DNA of 64,000 bases from Gordonia tangerina (GTDB taxonomy: Bacteria > Actinomycetota > Actinomycetes > Mycobacteriales > Mycobacteriaceae): contig NZ_JAKGCU010000002.1 in the NCBI RefSeq assembly GCF_021556435.1, positions 248,001-312,000 of the forward strand. The letters are read 5' to 3'. Below are positions 47,972 to 56,985 of this stretch, in pieces. Position numbers and translations under genes: made by a program. Every line of letters begins with the position of its first letter. Position 1 is the first letter of the stretch. Under the pieces are notes generated by a model. It was given only the letters and a program-made list of their open reading frames with translations. It was not told the origin of the DNA and ran no database searches.

Positions 47972-48568
47972 ATGGCGATCGTCAACCGCGGCTTTGTCGG
48001 CAGACGTGATCGAGATGCCGACCGGCTGCCACCCGGGCAATACCGGACGTTCGACTTTCCGGTGCTGTCGGCCGAACCGACGCCGACGGTGTCCCTCGAC
48101 ACGTGGTCGCTGGCCGTTCAGTCCACGCGACATCGAATCCACAAGTGGAACTGGGCCGAGTTCCAGGAGCTGCCGCACGAGGACATCGTCACCGACATCC
48201 ATTGTGTGACCCGCTGGTCGAAGTTCGAAACCCGCTGGCGGGGCGTGTCCTTCGACACGATCCTGGCCGAACTGCCGTGGGACGCCGGCGACTTCGTGAT
48301 GGCGCATTGCCATGGCGGCTACACCACCAACGTCGCTCTGGCCGATCTGGTCGATGGTCGCGGCTGGATCGCCGACTCCTACGACGGTGAACCACTGGCC
48401 GCCGAACACGGCGGTCCGGCCCGATTGCTCGTGCCGCACCTGTACTTCTGGAAGAGCGCGAAATGGGTGTGCCGCCTACGGTTCATGTCGAGCGACACCC
48501 CTGGATTCTGGGAGAGCAACGGCTATCACATGCACGGCGACCCCTGGACCGAACAGCGCTACTCATGA
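47972..48568 (+). CDS. Sulfite-oxidase-like molybdopterin oxidoreductase
   Basis: A 198-residue protein with an oxidoreductase molybdopterin-binding domain. The likely Mo-coordinating Cys78 sits in DIHCVTRWSK, followed by FETRWRGVSF and FVMAHCHGGYTTN. There is no Tat or Sec signal, so it should be cytoplasmic, unlike MsrP/YedY. It lies 21 bases after mtr and just before a flavin reductase lacking an iron-sulfur domain, which looks like its electron partner. The physiological substrate is unknown. Confidence 0.85.
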   Translation: MAIVNRGFVGRRDRDADRLPPGQYRTFDFPVLSAEPTPTVSLDTWSLAVQSTRHRIHKWNWAEFQELPHEDIVTDIHCVTRWSKFETRWRGVSFDTILAELPWDAGDFVMAHCHGGYTTNVALADLVDGRGWIADSYDGEPLAAEHGGPARLLVPHLYFWKSAKWVCRLRFMSSDTPGFWESNGYHMHGDPWTEQRYS

Positions 48569-48584
48569 CCGCGCGGACCTGGTC

Positions 48585-49298
48585 ATGAACGACTGGCAGG
48601 TGAGCACCGTCGTCTCGCAGACGCGGCACAGCGACAGCGCACGATCACTCCGGCTCGCCCTGTCCGAACCGTTCCGCGCGGTGCCCGGCCAGCATCTCGA
48701 CATCCGCCTCACCGCCGAGGACGGCTATTCGACCGCACGCACGTACTCGGTGTCGGATGCCCGCGAGTCACGCACTATCGAGGTCACCGTCGAACGGGCA
48801 GACGACGGCGAGGTGTCACCGTATCTCGTCGACGTCGTGGAGGTGGGTGAACCGCTCGAGGTGACCAGGCCGCATGGCGGGTGGTTCACCTGGGACGGCA
48901 GCCGATCGGATCCGGTGCAGCTGATCGCCGGCGGTTCGGGGCTCGGCCCCCTAATGTCGATGCTCCGACACCGCGAAATCGCTTCCCCCACATCGGTTTT
49001 CAATCTCGTGTACTCTCTGCGCTCACCGGATCGCATGCTTTTCGCCGATGACCTCCGCCAGCTCACCCAGCATCGACGGTTGCCGGTCCATCTGGTCTAC
49101 ACCCGACGTGGCCCCGAAACGGACCCCCGTCCGACCGGTCGACTCGGGGCCGCCGAGATCGCCGAACTCACCATCGGGCCGGAGGAGGCACCGACCGTGT
49201 TCATCTGCGGTCCCACCGCTTTCGTGGAGCATTGTGCCGCCGCGATGATCGACGCCGGCCATGCGCGCGAGCGGATTCGGACCGAACGGTTCGGCTAG
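48585..49298 (+). CDS. FAD/NAD(P)-binding ferredoxin-reductase-type oxidoreductase
   Basis: A 237-residue FNR-superfamily protein with a flavin-binding barrel (TYSVSD, the RxYS-like motif) and a nucleotide domain (IAGGSGLGPLMSML near residue 120 and a terminal VFICGPTAFVE). There is no 2Fe-2S domain. Its start (ATG 48585) lies 17 bases past the molybdoprotein stop. As a pair they may form a small NAD(P)H-linked molybdenum reductase or oxidase; this is inference from adjacency. Confidence 0.85.
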   Translation: MNDWQVSTVVSQTRHSDSARSLRLALSEPFRAVPGQHLDIRLTAEDGYSTARTYSVSDARESRTIEVTVERADDGEVSPYLVDVVEVGEPLEVTRPHGGWFTWDGSRSDPVQLIAGGSGLGPLMSMLRHREIASPTSVFNLVYSLRSPDRMLFADDLRQLTQHRRLPVHLVYTRRGPETDPRPTGRLGAAEIAELTIGPEEAPTVFICGPTAFVEHCAAAMIDAGHARERIRTERFG

Positions 49299-49328
49299 CC
49301 CGACCCCGGTCGCGGGGCCCCGGTCCGA

Positions 49329-50153
49329 TCAGAACACCGTGGAGCGCAGCGCGATCTCCGAGGCCAGTGCGGCAGCGGCGTGCTGCGGAACCCAGTGGTC
49401 AACCCCGGGCAGCTCGCAGAAACGGAAGTCGGAGTACGCGTAGCGTCCGCTGAGTTGCGCCTGTTCACGGCCGAGCGCATCGTCGGCGTCACCCCAGACC
49501 ATGGTCGTAGGGATCTCGACCGGCGGGCACGCCAGAGTGGCCGCGATGTCGCCGGTGAAATTGGCGCGGTACCAATTCAGCGGTCCGGTCAGAGCGCCCG
49601 GTTCGGTGAGCGGAGCGAGTTCCTCGGCAGTCACCCCGGCGGCGCGCAGTGCGGCCCCGTCGTCGGCGAGCAGCTTGCCCTCGGCGTCGTCTGCGATGAA
49701 ATCCTTGATGTAGCGCGAACGTTCACGCTGGTCCGAGGACTCCAGGGCGTCGCGCATCGCAGACGGGTGTCCGGTGCTCGCAGCCACCAGGCCGGTGAAT
49801 CGGTCCGGGTGCTTGGCCGCCAGGTGCCAGGCGACGATGCCGCCCCAGTCGTGGCCGACCAGCATCGAGTACTGGACACCGAGCGCGTCGAGCAGGCCGA
49901 TCGCGTCACCGACGAGCAGTTCCAGTCGGTAGGCGTCCACCCCGTCCGGGCGAGCGCCGGGACTGTACCCGCGCTGATCGAAAACGATTGTGCGCAGACC
50001 ACTCTCGTGCAGGCGGGGAACGACGGTGTCGTAGCAGGAACTGTTGACCGGGAATCCGTGCAGCAGCAGCACCCATTTTCCGTCTTCGGGGCCACTGATC
50101 CGGGTGTCGAAAGTGTGCTCGCCGACCTGAACGGCGCGGTGTTGCGTGTCCAC
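49329..50153 (-). CDS. Alpha/beta hydrolase, epoxide-hydrolase-like
   Basis: A 274-residue hydrolase with HGFPVNSSCYD as oxyanion loop and VGHDWGGIVAWHL as nucleophile elbow; Asp rather than Ser in GHDWGG is typical of epoxide hydrolases and haloalkane dehalogenases. The acidic ALGREQ region and HWVPQHA end give the triad acid and His. The start is GTG 50153. It is convergent with the flavin reductase gene. The substrate cannot be told. Confidence 0.85.
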   Translation of the reverse strand: MDTQHRAVQVGEHTFDTRISGPEDGKWVLLLHGFPVNSSCYDTVVPRLHESGLRTIVFDQRGYSPGARPDGVDAYRLELLVGDAIGLLDALGVQYSMLVGHDWGGIVAWHLAAKHPDRFTGLVAASTGHPSAMRDALESSDQRERSRYIKDFIADDAEGKLLADDGAALRAAGVTAEELAPLTEPGALTGPLNWYRANFTGDIAATLACPPVEIPTTMVWGDADDALGREQAQLSGRYAYSDFRFCELPGVDHWVPQHAAAALASEIALRSTVF

Positions 50154-50246
50154 GCGCTCAGGATAGGCGACGACTCGTGGGCGTGGTCGGCCGCCGCACA
50201 CACCGTCCACCGCTGAGCCGACACCCGAGGGCCGACGACGCGCGGC

Positions 50247-51110
50247 TCAGTGCTCGGGCAGCGTGAGGATCTCTGCGCCGTCCTCGGTCACCACCAGGGT
50301 GTGTTCGAACTGGGCCGTCCACCTCTTGTCGGTGGTCACGACGGTCCAGCCATCGTCCCAGATCTCATAGCCGAGCCCACCGAGGTTGATCATCGGTTCG
50401 ATGGTGAACACCATGCCCGGCTCGATGACCGTGTCGACGTTGGGCTGGTCGTAGTGCAGGATCACCAGACCATTGTGAAATGTCTCACCGATGCCGTGGC
50501 CGGTGAAGTCGCGGACCACGGTGTACCCGAAGCGGTTGGCATAGGCCTCGATCACACGCCCGATGACGTTCAGTTCGCGTCCCGGTTTCACCGCCTTGAT
50601 GGCCCGTTCGGTGGCGATCCGGGTCCGGTCGACCAGATCGGCGGCCTCGGCGGACACGTCACCGGCCAGAAAGGTGGCGTTGGTGTCGCCGTGCACCCCG
50701 TCGATGTAGGCGGTGACGTCGATGTTGACGATGTCCCCATCGGCGATCACGGTCGAGTCCGGGATGCCGTGACAGATGACCTCGTTCAGCGAGGTGCAGC
50801 ACGACTTGGGAAACCCTTTGTAGCCCAGGGTCGACGGATACGCGCCGTGATCGACCATGTACTCGTGCGCGATCCGATCGAGTTCATCGGTGGTGACCCC
50901 GGGCGCCACCGCCCTGCCCGCCTCGGCGAGCGCGTTGGCTGCGATCCGGCCGGCCACCCGCATCTTCTCGATGGTCTCCGGGGTCTGCACCCACGGTTCG
51001 TGTCCTTCATTGACGGTGTCCCGCCACGCGTACTCCGGCCGTTCGATGGAATCGGGGACGGGACGCGTCGGCGAGAGGGTGCCGGGACGCAGGGCGGCGC
51101 GAACGGTCAT
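50247..51110 (-). CDS. mapB: Methionine aminopeptidase, type I
   Basis: A 287-residue metallopeptidase removing N-terminal Met from nascent proteins. The dinuclear metal ligands are recognisable: Asp in [10 protein letters not shown] and HGDTNATF, His in [10 protein letters not shown], Glu in FTIEPMIN and the final QFEHTL. A ~40-residue N-terminal extension before [12 protein letters not shown] is shared with mycobacterial MapB (Rv2861c). It is divergent from the hmu operon. Confidence 0.95.
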   Translation of the reverse strand: MTVRAALRPGTLSPTRPVPDSIERPEYAWRDTVNEGHEPWVQTPETIEKMRVAGRIAANALAEAGRAVAPGVTTDELDRIAHEYMVDHGAYPSTLGYKGFPKSCCTSLNEVICHGIPDSTVIADGDIVNIDVTAYIDGVHGDTNATFLAGDVSAEAADLVDRTRIATERAIKAVKPGRELNVIGRVIEAYANRFGYTVVRDFTGHGIGETFHNGLVILHYDQPNVDTVIEPGMVFTIEPMINLGGLGYEIWDDGWTVVTTDKRWTAQFEHTLVVTEDGAEILTLPEH

Positions 51111-51174
51111 GGTGCCAGCTTATCGAGTCCGGTTTCACGCCGGAGGCGGCGTGGGTCGCGGGTGCGAGGCGAAC

Positions 51175-51193
51175 TAAGGTGAGACTAAGGGCA
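51175..51193. promoter_or_regulatory. IdeR/DtxR-like iron box upstream of hmuT
   Basis: TAAGGTGAGACTAAGGGCA resembles the 19-base IdeR consensus, with AGGT-AG-CTAA conserved, including a strong left half and core. It is 55-73 bases before the hmuT start and 65 bases from mapB. Iron-loaded IdeR would repress haem uptake here. The match is by eye, with about 12 of 19 positions. Confidence 0.45.
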
Positions 51194-51247
51194 GATGAAG
51201 CGCCGACCAGGTCGGGCGGTGGGAGGAATCGTGGCGCAGGTGAGCGG

Positions 51248-52285
51248 GTGAGCAGGATCGGTACGGTGCGTCCGGCGCTCGCGGTGCTCGTCGTGCTCAT
51301 CATCGGAACCCTGTCCGCATGTTTCGTGGAACCCATCGAGCAGCCGGCCGCGTCGGTGGCGCCCACCGCGCACTTGGCCGACGGGCCGCAGACCGCGGAG
51401 CTACCCGCCACCGACGTGACGCCGATCGCGACCGATCCGACCCCGACGCTGCCGGTCACCGTCGACTCCACGGGGCACGGGCCGGTCACGGTCACCGATG
51501 TCGACCGGATCATCGCCGTCGACATCAACGGCACTCTCGGCAACATCGTGTTCTCGCTCGGTTTGGGTCCGAACGTGGTCGGGCGCGACACGTCGACGGC
51601 GTTTCCGAGCGCGGTGGACCTACCGGTGGTCACCAACCGCGGGCACAGCCTCAACGCCGAGGCGGTCCTGGCGCTGTCGCCCACCGTCGTACTCGTCGAC
51701 GAGAACACCGTCCCCGCGGCGGCCGTCGATCAGATCCGCGACTCCGGCATCCCGGTCGTCGTGTTCCCCGGTACCCGAAGCCTCGACGCCAACGACTCCC
51801 TGATGCGTTCGGTCGCCGACGCGCTCGGTGTGCCCGTGCAGGGTGAACAGCTGGTGGCCCGCACCGACCGCGAGGTCGCAGCGGCACGTGATCTCGTCCC
51901 GTCCCCGTCCGGGGACCCGGTGATGGCCTTCGTCTACATCCGAGGCCGCAATCTGATCCTGCTGGCGGGACCGGGATCCGGTGCCGACGACCTGATCGAG
52001 AACCTCGGCGGGCGCGATGCCGGCCGCGAGGCCGACCTCAGCGGGGCATTCACCGCGATCAGCGCCGAGGCGATGATCGAGGCGGACCCGAACGTGTTGC
52101 TGGTGATGACGCAGGGCGCCGACACCGTCGGTGGGCTCGATGGAGTTCTGGAGTTGCCCGGTATCGCCGAGACAGATGCGGGGCGCAACCGGCGCATCGT
52201 ACAGATGGACGAAACCGAGATCCTGGCGTTCGGCCCCGACGCCGGCAAGGTACTCGGCGCCCTGGCTGAGGCGATCTACGCATGA
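51248..52285 (+). CDS. hmuT: Haem ABC transporter substrate-binding lipoprotein HmuT
   Basis: A 345-residue exported lipoprotein. A signal peptide ends in the lipobox LSAC at Cys25, followed by a Thr/Pro-rich linker (residues about 30-75) and a two-lobed binding domain of the haem/cobalamin/siderophore type (DRIIAVDINGTLGNIVFSLG, DTSTAFPSAVDLP, NRGHSLNAEAVLALSPTVVL). The DTST-x-x-P and RGHSL segments resemble HmuT proteins. The start is GTG 51248. It overlaps hmuU by ATGA. A siderophore ligand is not excluded. Confidence 0.85.
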   Translation: MSRIGTVRPALAVLVVLIIGTLSACFVEPIEQPAASVAPTAHLADGPQTAELPATDVTPIATDPTPTLPVTVDSTGHGPVTVTDVDRIIAVDINGTLGNIVFSLGLGPNVVGRDTSTAFPSAVDLPVVTNRGHSLNAEAVLALSPTVVLVDENTVPAAAVDQIRDSGIPVVVFPGTRSLDANDSLMRSVADALGVPVQGEQLVARTDREVAAARDLVPSPSGDPVMAFVYIRGRNLILLAGPGSGADDLIENLGGRDAGREADLSGAFTAISAEAMIEADPNVLLVMTQGADTVGGLDGVLELPGIAETDAGRNRRIVQMDETEILAFGPDAGKVLGALAEAIYA

Positions 52286-53370
52286 GTGCCCCCACGTCCG
52301 AACGGGTGACGCCGGTCGCGGCCGACCACCGCACCCGCCATCGCACCCGAAACATCGTCGTCCTCGCGGTCCTGCTCGTGTCGACCGCGGCGCTCGTCGT
52401 GCTCTCGGCCGGTATGGGCCGGGTGGGTGTCCCACCGATCGAGGTGCTCGGCAGCCTCGCCCACCATTTCCACCTCGAGATCGGTCCCCTGCCGTCGCAC
52501 CCCAACGGTGAGGCCGCACTATGGAACGTCCGGTTCCCGCGGATCGTGTTGGGCCTGTTGGTGGGCGCCGCGCTCGGTGCCGGCGGCTGCCTGCTGCAGG
52601 GTGTGCTGGCCAACCCGCTCGCCGAACCGGGCATCATCGGGGTGTCGTCGGGCGCGGCCGTCGGCGCATGTCTGATGATCGTGCTCGGCGGCGGGGCCAC
52701 CAACGACTGGGCGTTGGCCGGTGCGGCCTTCGTGTTCGCCCTGTTCACCGCCGCGTCGGTGTACGTACTGTCCCTGCGCGACGGCTCCACGTCCGCGATC
52801 ATGTTGGTGCTCACCGGGATCGCGGTGAACGCCTTCACCCTCGGCATCATCGCCTATCTGACCTTCGTGGCGTCCACGGCCGCACGCGAACAGATCGTGT
52901 TCTGGCAACTGGGTTCGCTGGCCGGCACCACCTGGGATGAGGTGTGGGTGGCCGTTCCGCTGATCATCGCGGCGCTCGCTGCGTCACTGGTCCTGGTGCA
53001 CAAGCTCGACCTGCTGGCCCTCGGCGAGATCCAGGCCGCGTCGTTGGGGGTCAACGTCGAGGTCGTCCGCCGTCAGGTGATCGTGCTCGTCTCCATCCTG
53101 ACCGGCGCTGCGGTCGCCTTCTCCGGGATCATCATGTTCGTCGGCTTGGTGGTGCCGCACGTGCTGCGGCTCATCGTGGGTCCACGCCATGCGATCCTGC
53201 TACCTGCCAGCGTGGTCGGGGGCGCGCTGGTGATCACGGCCGCCGACCTGGCGGCCCGCACAATGCTCGGCGACGCCGACCTCCCGTTGGGGATGTTCAC
53301 CTCACTCATCGGTGGACCGGTGTTCTTCCTGCTGCTGCGCCGTAGCCGACGGGCGGGGGCGGGCTGGTGA
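52282..53370 (+). CDS. hmuU: FecCD-family permease HmuU
   Basis: A 362-residue inner-membrane permease with about nine to ten helices. Family marks are RFPRIVLGLLVGAALGAGG, NPLAEPGIIGVSSGAAVGA and the final PHVLRLIVGP loop that contacts the ATPase. It forms the channel of the haem importer with HmuT and HmuV. It overlaps both neighbours by four bases. Confidence 0.92.
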   Translation: MSAPTSERVTPVAADHRTRHRTRNIVVLAVLLVSTAALVVLSAGMGRVGVPPIEVLGSLAHHFHLEIGPLPSHPNGEAALWNVRFPRIVLGLLVGAALGAGGCLLQGVLANPLAEPGIIGVSSGAAVGACLMIVLGGGATNDWALAGAAFVFALFTAASVYVLSLRDGSTSAIMLVLTGIAVNAFTLGIIAYLTFVASTAAREQIVFWQLGSLAGTTWDEVWVAVPLIIAALAASLVLVHKLDLLALGEIQAASLGVNVEVVRRQVIVLVSILTGAAVAFSGIIMFVGLVVPHVLRLIVGPRHAILLPASVVGGALVITAADLAARTMLGDADLPLGMFTSLIGGPVFFLLLRRSRRAGAGW

Positions 53371-54146
53371 CCGGGTCGGCCGGTGTCGTAGCCGATCACA
53401 TCACCGTCACCCTGGGGGATCGCGATGTGGTGCGCGACGTCTCACTACGAGTCGAACCCGGCTCGCTGCACGCGCTCGTCGGGCCCAACGGCTGCGGCAA
53501 GTCGACATTGTTGTCGGTGCTGGCCGGTCTACGCACCCCCGACCGCGGCACCGTCCACATCGACGACCGGCCGATCGCGAAGGTCTCTGCTCGGGAACTT
53601 GCCCGCATGCGGTCGTTCGTTACCCAGCACAATCGCACCGACACCCCCTTCTCGGTGATCGAGGTCATCGAAATGGGCCGCTTCCCCTGGCTGCGTACCG
53701 ACGCCGCACGCCGGTCACCTGAGATCATCGACGACGCGATCCGCGCGTGCGATCTGCACGACATCACCTATCGCCCGTTCGCGCAGTTGTCCGGCGGCCA
53801 GCAGGCACGGGTGTCGATCGCGCGGGCGCTGGCCCAGCAGGCACCGGTGATGCTGCTCGACGAACCGACCGCCGCGCTCGACATCCACCACCAGGAGACC
53901 GTCCTCGACATCCTGCGGGCCGCCCGCGACGACGGCTGCGCCGTCCTGCTGGTGGTGCACGACCTCTCCCTGGCGGCCGCCTACGCCGATCGCGTCGCCT
54001 TGATGAAGGACGGCCATCTGTTGGCCGATGGACCGACCCGCGAGGTGATGACCGCGCAGTTGCTGTCGGACACCTACGACCATCCGGTGGAGATCTGGGA
54101 TCATCCCGAGTCGGGACAGCCGATCATCGTGCCGCGCCGGACCTGA
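53367..54146 (+). CDS. hmuV: Haem ABC transporter ATPase HmuV
   Basis: A 259-residue ABC ATPase: Walker A GPNGCGKST, signature LSGGQQARV, Walker B MLLLDEPTAALD and the H-loop VVHDLS. The GTG at 53367 overlaps the permease stop (GTGA). With a HmuT-type binding protein and FecCD permease it forms a haem (or siderophore) importer. A hairpin closes the operon. Confidence 0.92.
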   Translation: MTGSAGVVADHITVTLGDRDVVRDVSLRVEPGSLHALVGPNGCGKSTLLSVLAGLRTPDRGTVHIDDRPIAKVSARELARMRSFVTQHNRTDTPFSVIEVIEMGRFPWLRTDAARRSPEIIDDAIRACDLHDITYRPFAQLSGGQQARVSIARALAQQAPVMLLDEPTAALDIHHQETVLDILRAARDDGCAVLLVVHDLSLAAAYADRVALMKDGHLLADGPTREVMTAQLLSDTYDHPVEIWDHPESGQPIIVPRRT

Positions 54147-54172
54147 CCGGCCGGCCCGGTTGGCCGGTCAGG
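54142..54172. terminator. Bidirectional terminator between hmuV and the PBP gene
   Basis: CCTGACCGGCC (54142-54152) is perfectly complementary to GGCCGGTCAGG (54162-54172) around a nine-base loop. The hmuV stop lies in the left arm and the penicillin-binding-protein stop in the right arm, so each gene ends inside the hairpin. Confidence 0.75.
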
Positions 54173-56003
54173 ACCGCGCGCCGACCGCGTATCCCGGTGG
54201 CAGTCCGGCGAAGAAGTCGCGCGTCACGCCCACGGCGTTGTTGGAGTCGCCACCGCGCACCACGAGGGTGGCGAACGCCAGATCTCCGCGGTAGCCGGCG
54301 AACCAGGCATGCGAACCGCCGGCGAACTCGGCCTCACCGGTCTTGCCGAGCACTTCGCCCTCGCCGTCGATGACCGTCGCCGTGCCCTGGGTGACCACAG
54401 CGCGCATCATCGGGCGTAGTTCTTCGACCACTTTCGGGTCGAGCGTCGGTTGCGGACCTTCCACCGTGGTCTGTTTGCCCAGGATCAGCTGTGGGACCGG
54501 CGCGGTGCCGTTGTTGGCCACGGTCGCTGCGACCGTGGCCAACCCGAACGGACTGACCAGCACCTTGCCCTGACCGAAGCCATCCTCGGTACGCGCGACC
54601 AGTTCCGGAGCGATCGGCACCGACCCGGACACCACGTCGAGACCGGCGATGTCGTAGTTCTGGCCGATTCCCATCGCCGCCGCGGTGTGCGCGAGATCTG
54701 ATGGGCCCATCTTGCTGGCCAGGAAGGCGAAAGTGGTGTTGCAGGAACTGGCGAAGGCTTTCAGCATCGAGACGGTGCCCAGCGAGAAGCCGTTGTAGTT
54801 CGGGATTCGGCGCGGACCGATCTCGATCTCACCCGGACACGGCACCATCGAACCGGGATGTGCGAGATCGCGGCTGATGGCCGAGGCCGCGGTGACCATC
54901 TTGAAGGTCGATCCGGGCGGGTACAGACCGGTGGTGGCGATCGGCCCGTCCCGGTCGGCCGCCTTGTTCTGCGCGACGGCCAGAACCCGGCCGGTGGACG
55001 GCTGGAGAACCACCATGGCGACCTGGAAGCGGTTGGTGGCGTCCACCGCCCGCTGCGCGGCATTCTGCACGCGCCGCGACAGGCTGAGCGAGATCGCCGG
55101 CGCGGGTTCCGGGGCGTGATCGGCGAGGACGTCGGCGTCGAGGCCGTTCGGGTTGACGGTGACGACCCGCCATCCGACCCGACCTTCGACCTCACTGTCG
55201 ACGACCTTCTTCACCTCGGTGAGCAGTGCCGGGGCGAAATCCGGGTTCTTCGCGACCAGTTCGGCCTGTTCGTTGTGAACGACGCCGGGGATGGCGAGTT
55301 GATCGCGCAGGCGATCGAAATCGCGTTCCGACAGCCGGGTGATCGGGTACGGCTCGCCACTGGCCGTGGACTCCTCGGCGATCTTCTGCGCCGACAGCGA
55401 CGGCGCATAGGGCCGCAGTGCCGACACCAGGCGGGTCACCGAATCGGCGACCGACCCGTGCGCCGCCGCCTCGGCGGCGTCGAAGTTGATCCCGATGACC
55501 GTGCCGTTGACCATCACCTCCGACCCATCGGACTCGTTGACGGTCGCCCGCGGGGCCTGCAACAGTCGCAACGAAAGCCGTTGGTTGGCACCGAGGTCCG
55601 GGTGGATGTCGGTGGAGGTCCAGCGCACCGACCACCCAGCATCGCTGCGGGCGAGTTTGACCCGGGCGGGATAACTCCACTCGCGGTCGCTCGGCAGATC
55701 CCAGTGGTAGGTGACGTCGATGTCGGCGATGTCGCCGGTCACTCGCGCTTTGCCGGTGCTCGCGGTGAGTTTCTCCGCGGCCAGACCGTCCCACGCGGCG
55801 TCGAGGTCGTCGCGTGCGGCCTGCGGGTTGTCGGTGAGGGCGGCGGCTGCGGCGATGTCGCGGGCGCCGTATGCAGCGAGGAAACGCTCGACCGCCTGGC
55901 GCGGACCGTCGTCGGCGGTGGCGCAACCGGCCACCCCGAGCGTCAGCGCAGCACTCAGCGACACACACGCCACACTGACTACTCGTCGTCTCATCCGCAA
56001 CAT
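54168..56003 (-). CDS. Penicillin-binding lipoprotein (PBP-lipo, Rv2864c-like)
   Basis: A 611-residue class B transpeptidase anchored by lipid. The lipobox LGVAGC ends at Cys27. An NTF2-like MecA_N domain (residues about 35-145) and a dimerisation region precede the transpeptidase domain. The active-site motifs are Ser365-T-F-Lys368, Ser420-C-Asn422 and Lys554-T-G. It probably crosslinks peptidoglycan at growing poles or septa, as the mycobacterial PBP-lipo does. Normal length (Rv2864c is 603). Confidence 0.93.
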   Translation of the reverse strand: MLRMRRRVVSVACVSLSAALTLGVAGCATADDGPRQAVERFLAAYGARDIAAAAALTDNPQAARDDLDAAWDGLAAEKLTASTGKARVTGDIADIDVTYHWDLPSDREWSYPARVKLARSDAGWSVRWTSTDIHPDLGANQRLSLRLLQAPRATVNESDGSEVMVNGTVIGINFDAAEAAAHGSVADSVTRLVSALRPYAPSLSAQKIAEESTASGEPYPITRLSERDFDRLRDQLAIPGVVHNEQAELVAKNPDFAPALLTEVKKVVDSEVEGRVGWRVVTVNPNGLDADVLADHAPEPAPAISLSLSRRVQNAAQRAVDATNRFQVAMVVLQPSTGRVLAVAQNKAADRDGPIATTGLYPPGSTFKMVTAASAISRDLAHPGSMVPCPGEIEIGPRRIPNYNGFSLGTVSMLKAFASSCNTTFAFLASKMGPSDLAHTAAAMGIGQNYDIAGLDVVSGSVPIAPELVARTEDGFGQGKVLVSPFGLATVAATVANNGTAPVPQLILGKQTTVEGPQPTLDPKVVEELRPMMRAVVTQGTATVIDGEGEVLGKTGEAEFAGGSHAWFAGYRGDLAFATLVVRGGDSNNAVGVTRDFFAGLPPGYAVGARS

Positions 56004-56079
56004 CGGTGTCGATCATATGGGCGGACGAGTCGAAATCCGGTGCGCCACGCGGTGGATTCGCCGACTGTCGTCGGCGGAT

Positions 56080-56919
56080 TCAGTCGACGAGGATGGTCGC
56101 GAAGGTGCCGACTTCGCGGAAACCGATCTGCCGGTACACCTCTCGCGCGGGAAGGTTGAAGCTGTTGACGTACAGGCTCGGGGTACGACCGAAGGCCATC
56201 ACCGCGGCGGCGACGGCGGCGGTACCGGCCGCGCCGAGCCCCTCGCCGCGCCGGTGCGGCGCCACCCAGACGCCCTGGATCTGGCCGACCCGACGGGACA
56301 GCGAACCGATCTCGGCCTTGAACACGACCTCACCGCGATCGAATCGGGCGAACACCCGTTGCGCGGTGATCAGCGAGGCCAGGCGGCGGCGATAGGACCG
56401 GCCTCCGTCGCCGGCACACGGGTCCACCCCCACCTCGCCGATGAACATGTCGATCGCAGCCGGTAGATAGGCGTCGAGATCGTCGAGGGTGACCAGGCGA
56501 ACCAGCGGATCGGGCGCCACGGCGGGCGCGTCCGTCAACGCCATCAGCGGTTGCGAGTCGCGCACCTCCCGCGCCGGACCCCAGCATGCGCCGATCCGAT
56601 CCCAGAAGGCCAGCACCATCTCGGCCCGTCCGACGATCGACGAACACACGCGCGGCGCGGCGGCCGCGCGGTCGGCGAACGCCTCCATCGAGTCGGTGGA
56701 CCCGACCAGAGGGATGAGGTTGGCCCCGGAAAAGCACAATGAGCTGGTCGGATCGTCGACGGTCCACAATTCTCCGCCCAACAGGCGCGGGTTGATGCCG
56801 TGCGACTCGAACCGGGCCGCGACCATGCACATCGCCACCGGATCCGACGACAGCACATGCTCCACCACCGGCGCATCGCGTGCGCCCAGCGGGCGATCAC
56901 CCAGTAGCTTCAGCACCAC
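56080..56919 (-). CDS. GNAT-family acetyltransferase (Rv2867c-like)
   Basis: A 279-residue protein whose C-terminal half is a GNAT domain: VWVAPHRRGEGLGAAGTAA contains the acetyl-CoA loop, and NSFNLPAREVYRQIGFREVG closes the fold. The N-terminal half (residues 1-130) is a divergent second GNAT-like region, as in the DUF4081 family. The gene sits between the PBP gene and ispG as Rv2867c does. The substrate is unknown. Confidence 0.85.
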   Translation of the reverse strand: MVLKLLGDRPLGARDAPVVEHVLSSDPVAMCMVAARFESHGINPRLLGGELWTVDDPTSSLCFSGANLIPLVGSTDSMEAFADRAAAAPRVCSSIVGRAEMVLAFWDRIGACWGPAREVRDSQPLMALTDAPAVAPDPLVRLVTLDDLDAYLPAAIDMFIGEVGVDPCAGDGGRSYRRRLASLITAQRVFARFDRGEVVFKAEIGSLSRRVGQIQGVWVAPHRRGEGLGAAGTAAVAAAVMAFGRTPSLYVNSFNLPAREVYRQIGFREVGTFATILVD

Positions 56920-56985
56920 CGCTCCCTCTGCCGTTCTCGGGCGGGATGCAGACCGCGACGCGGCCGACGGTCATCGACGTCGTGA

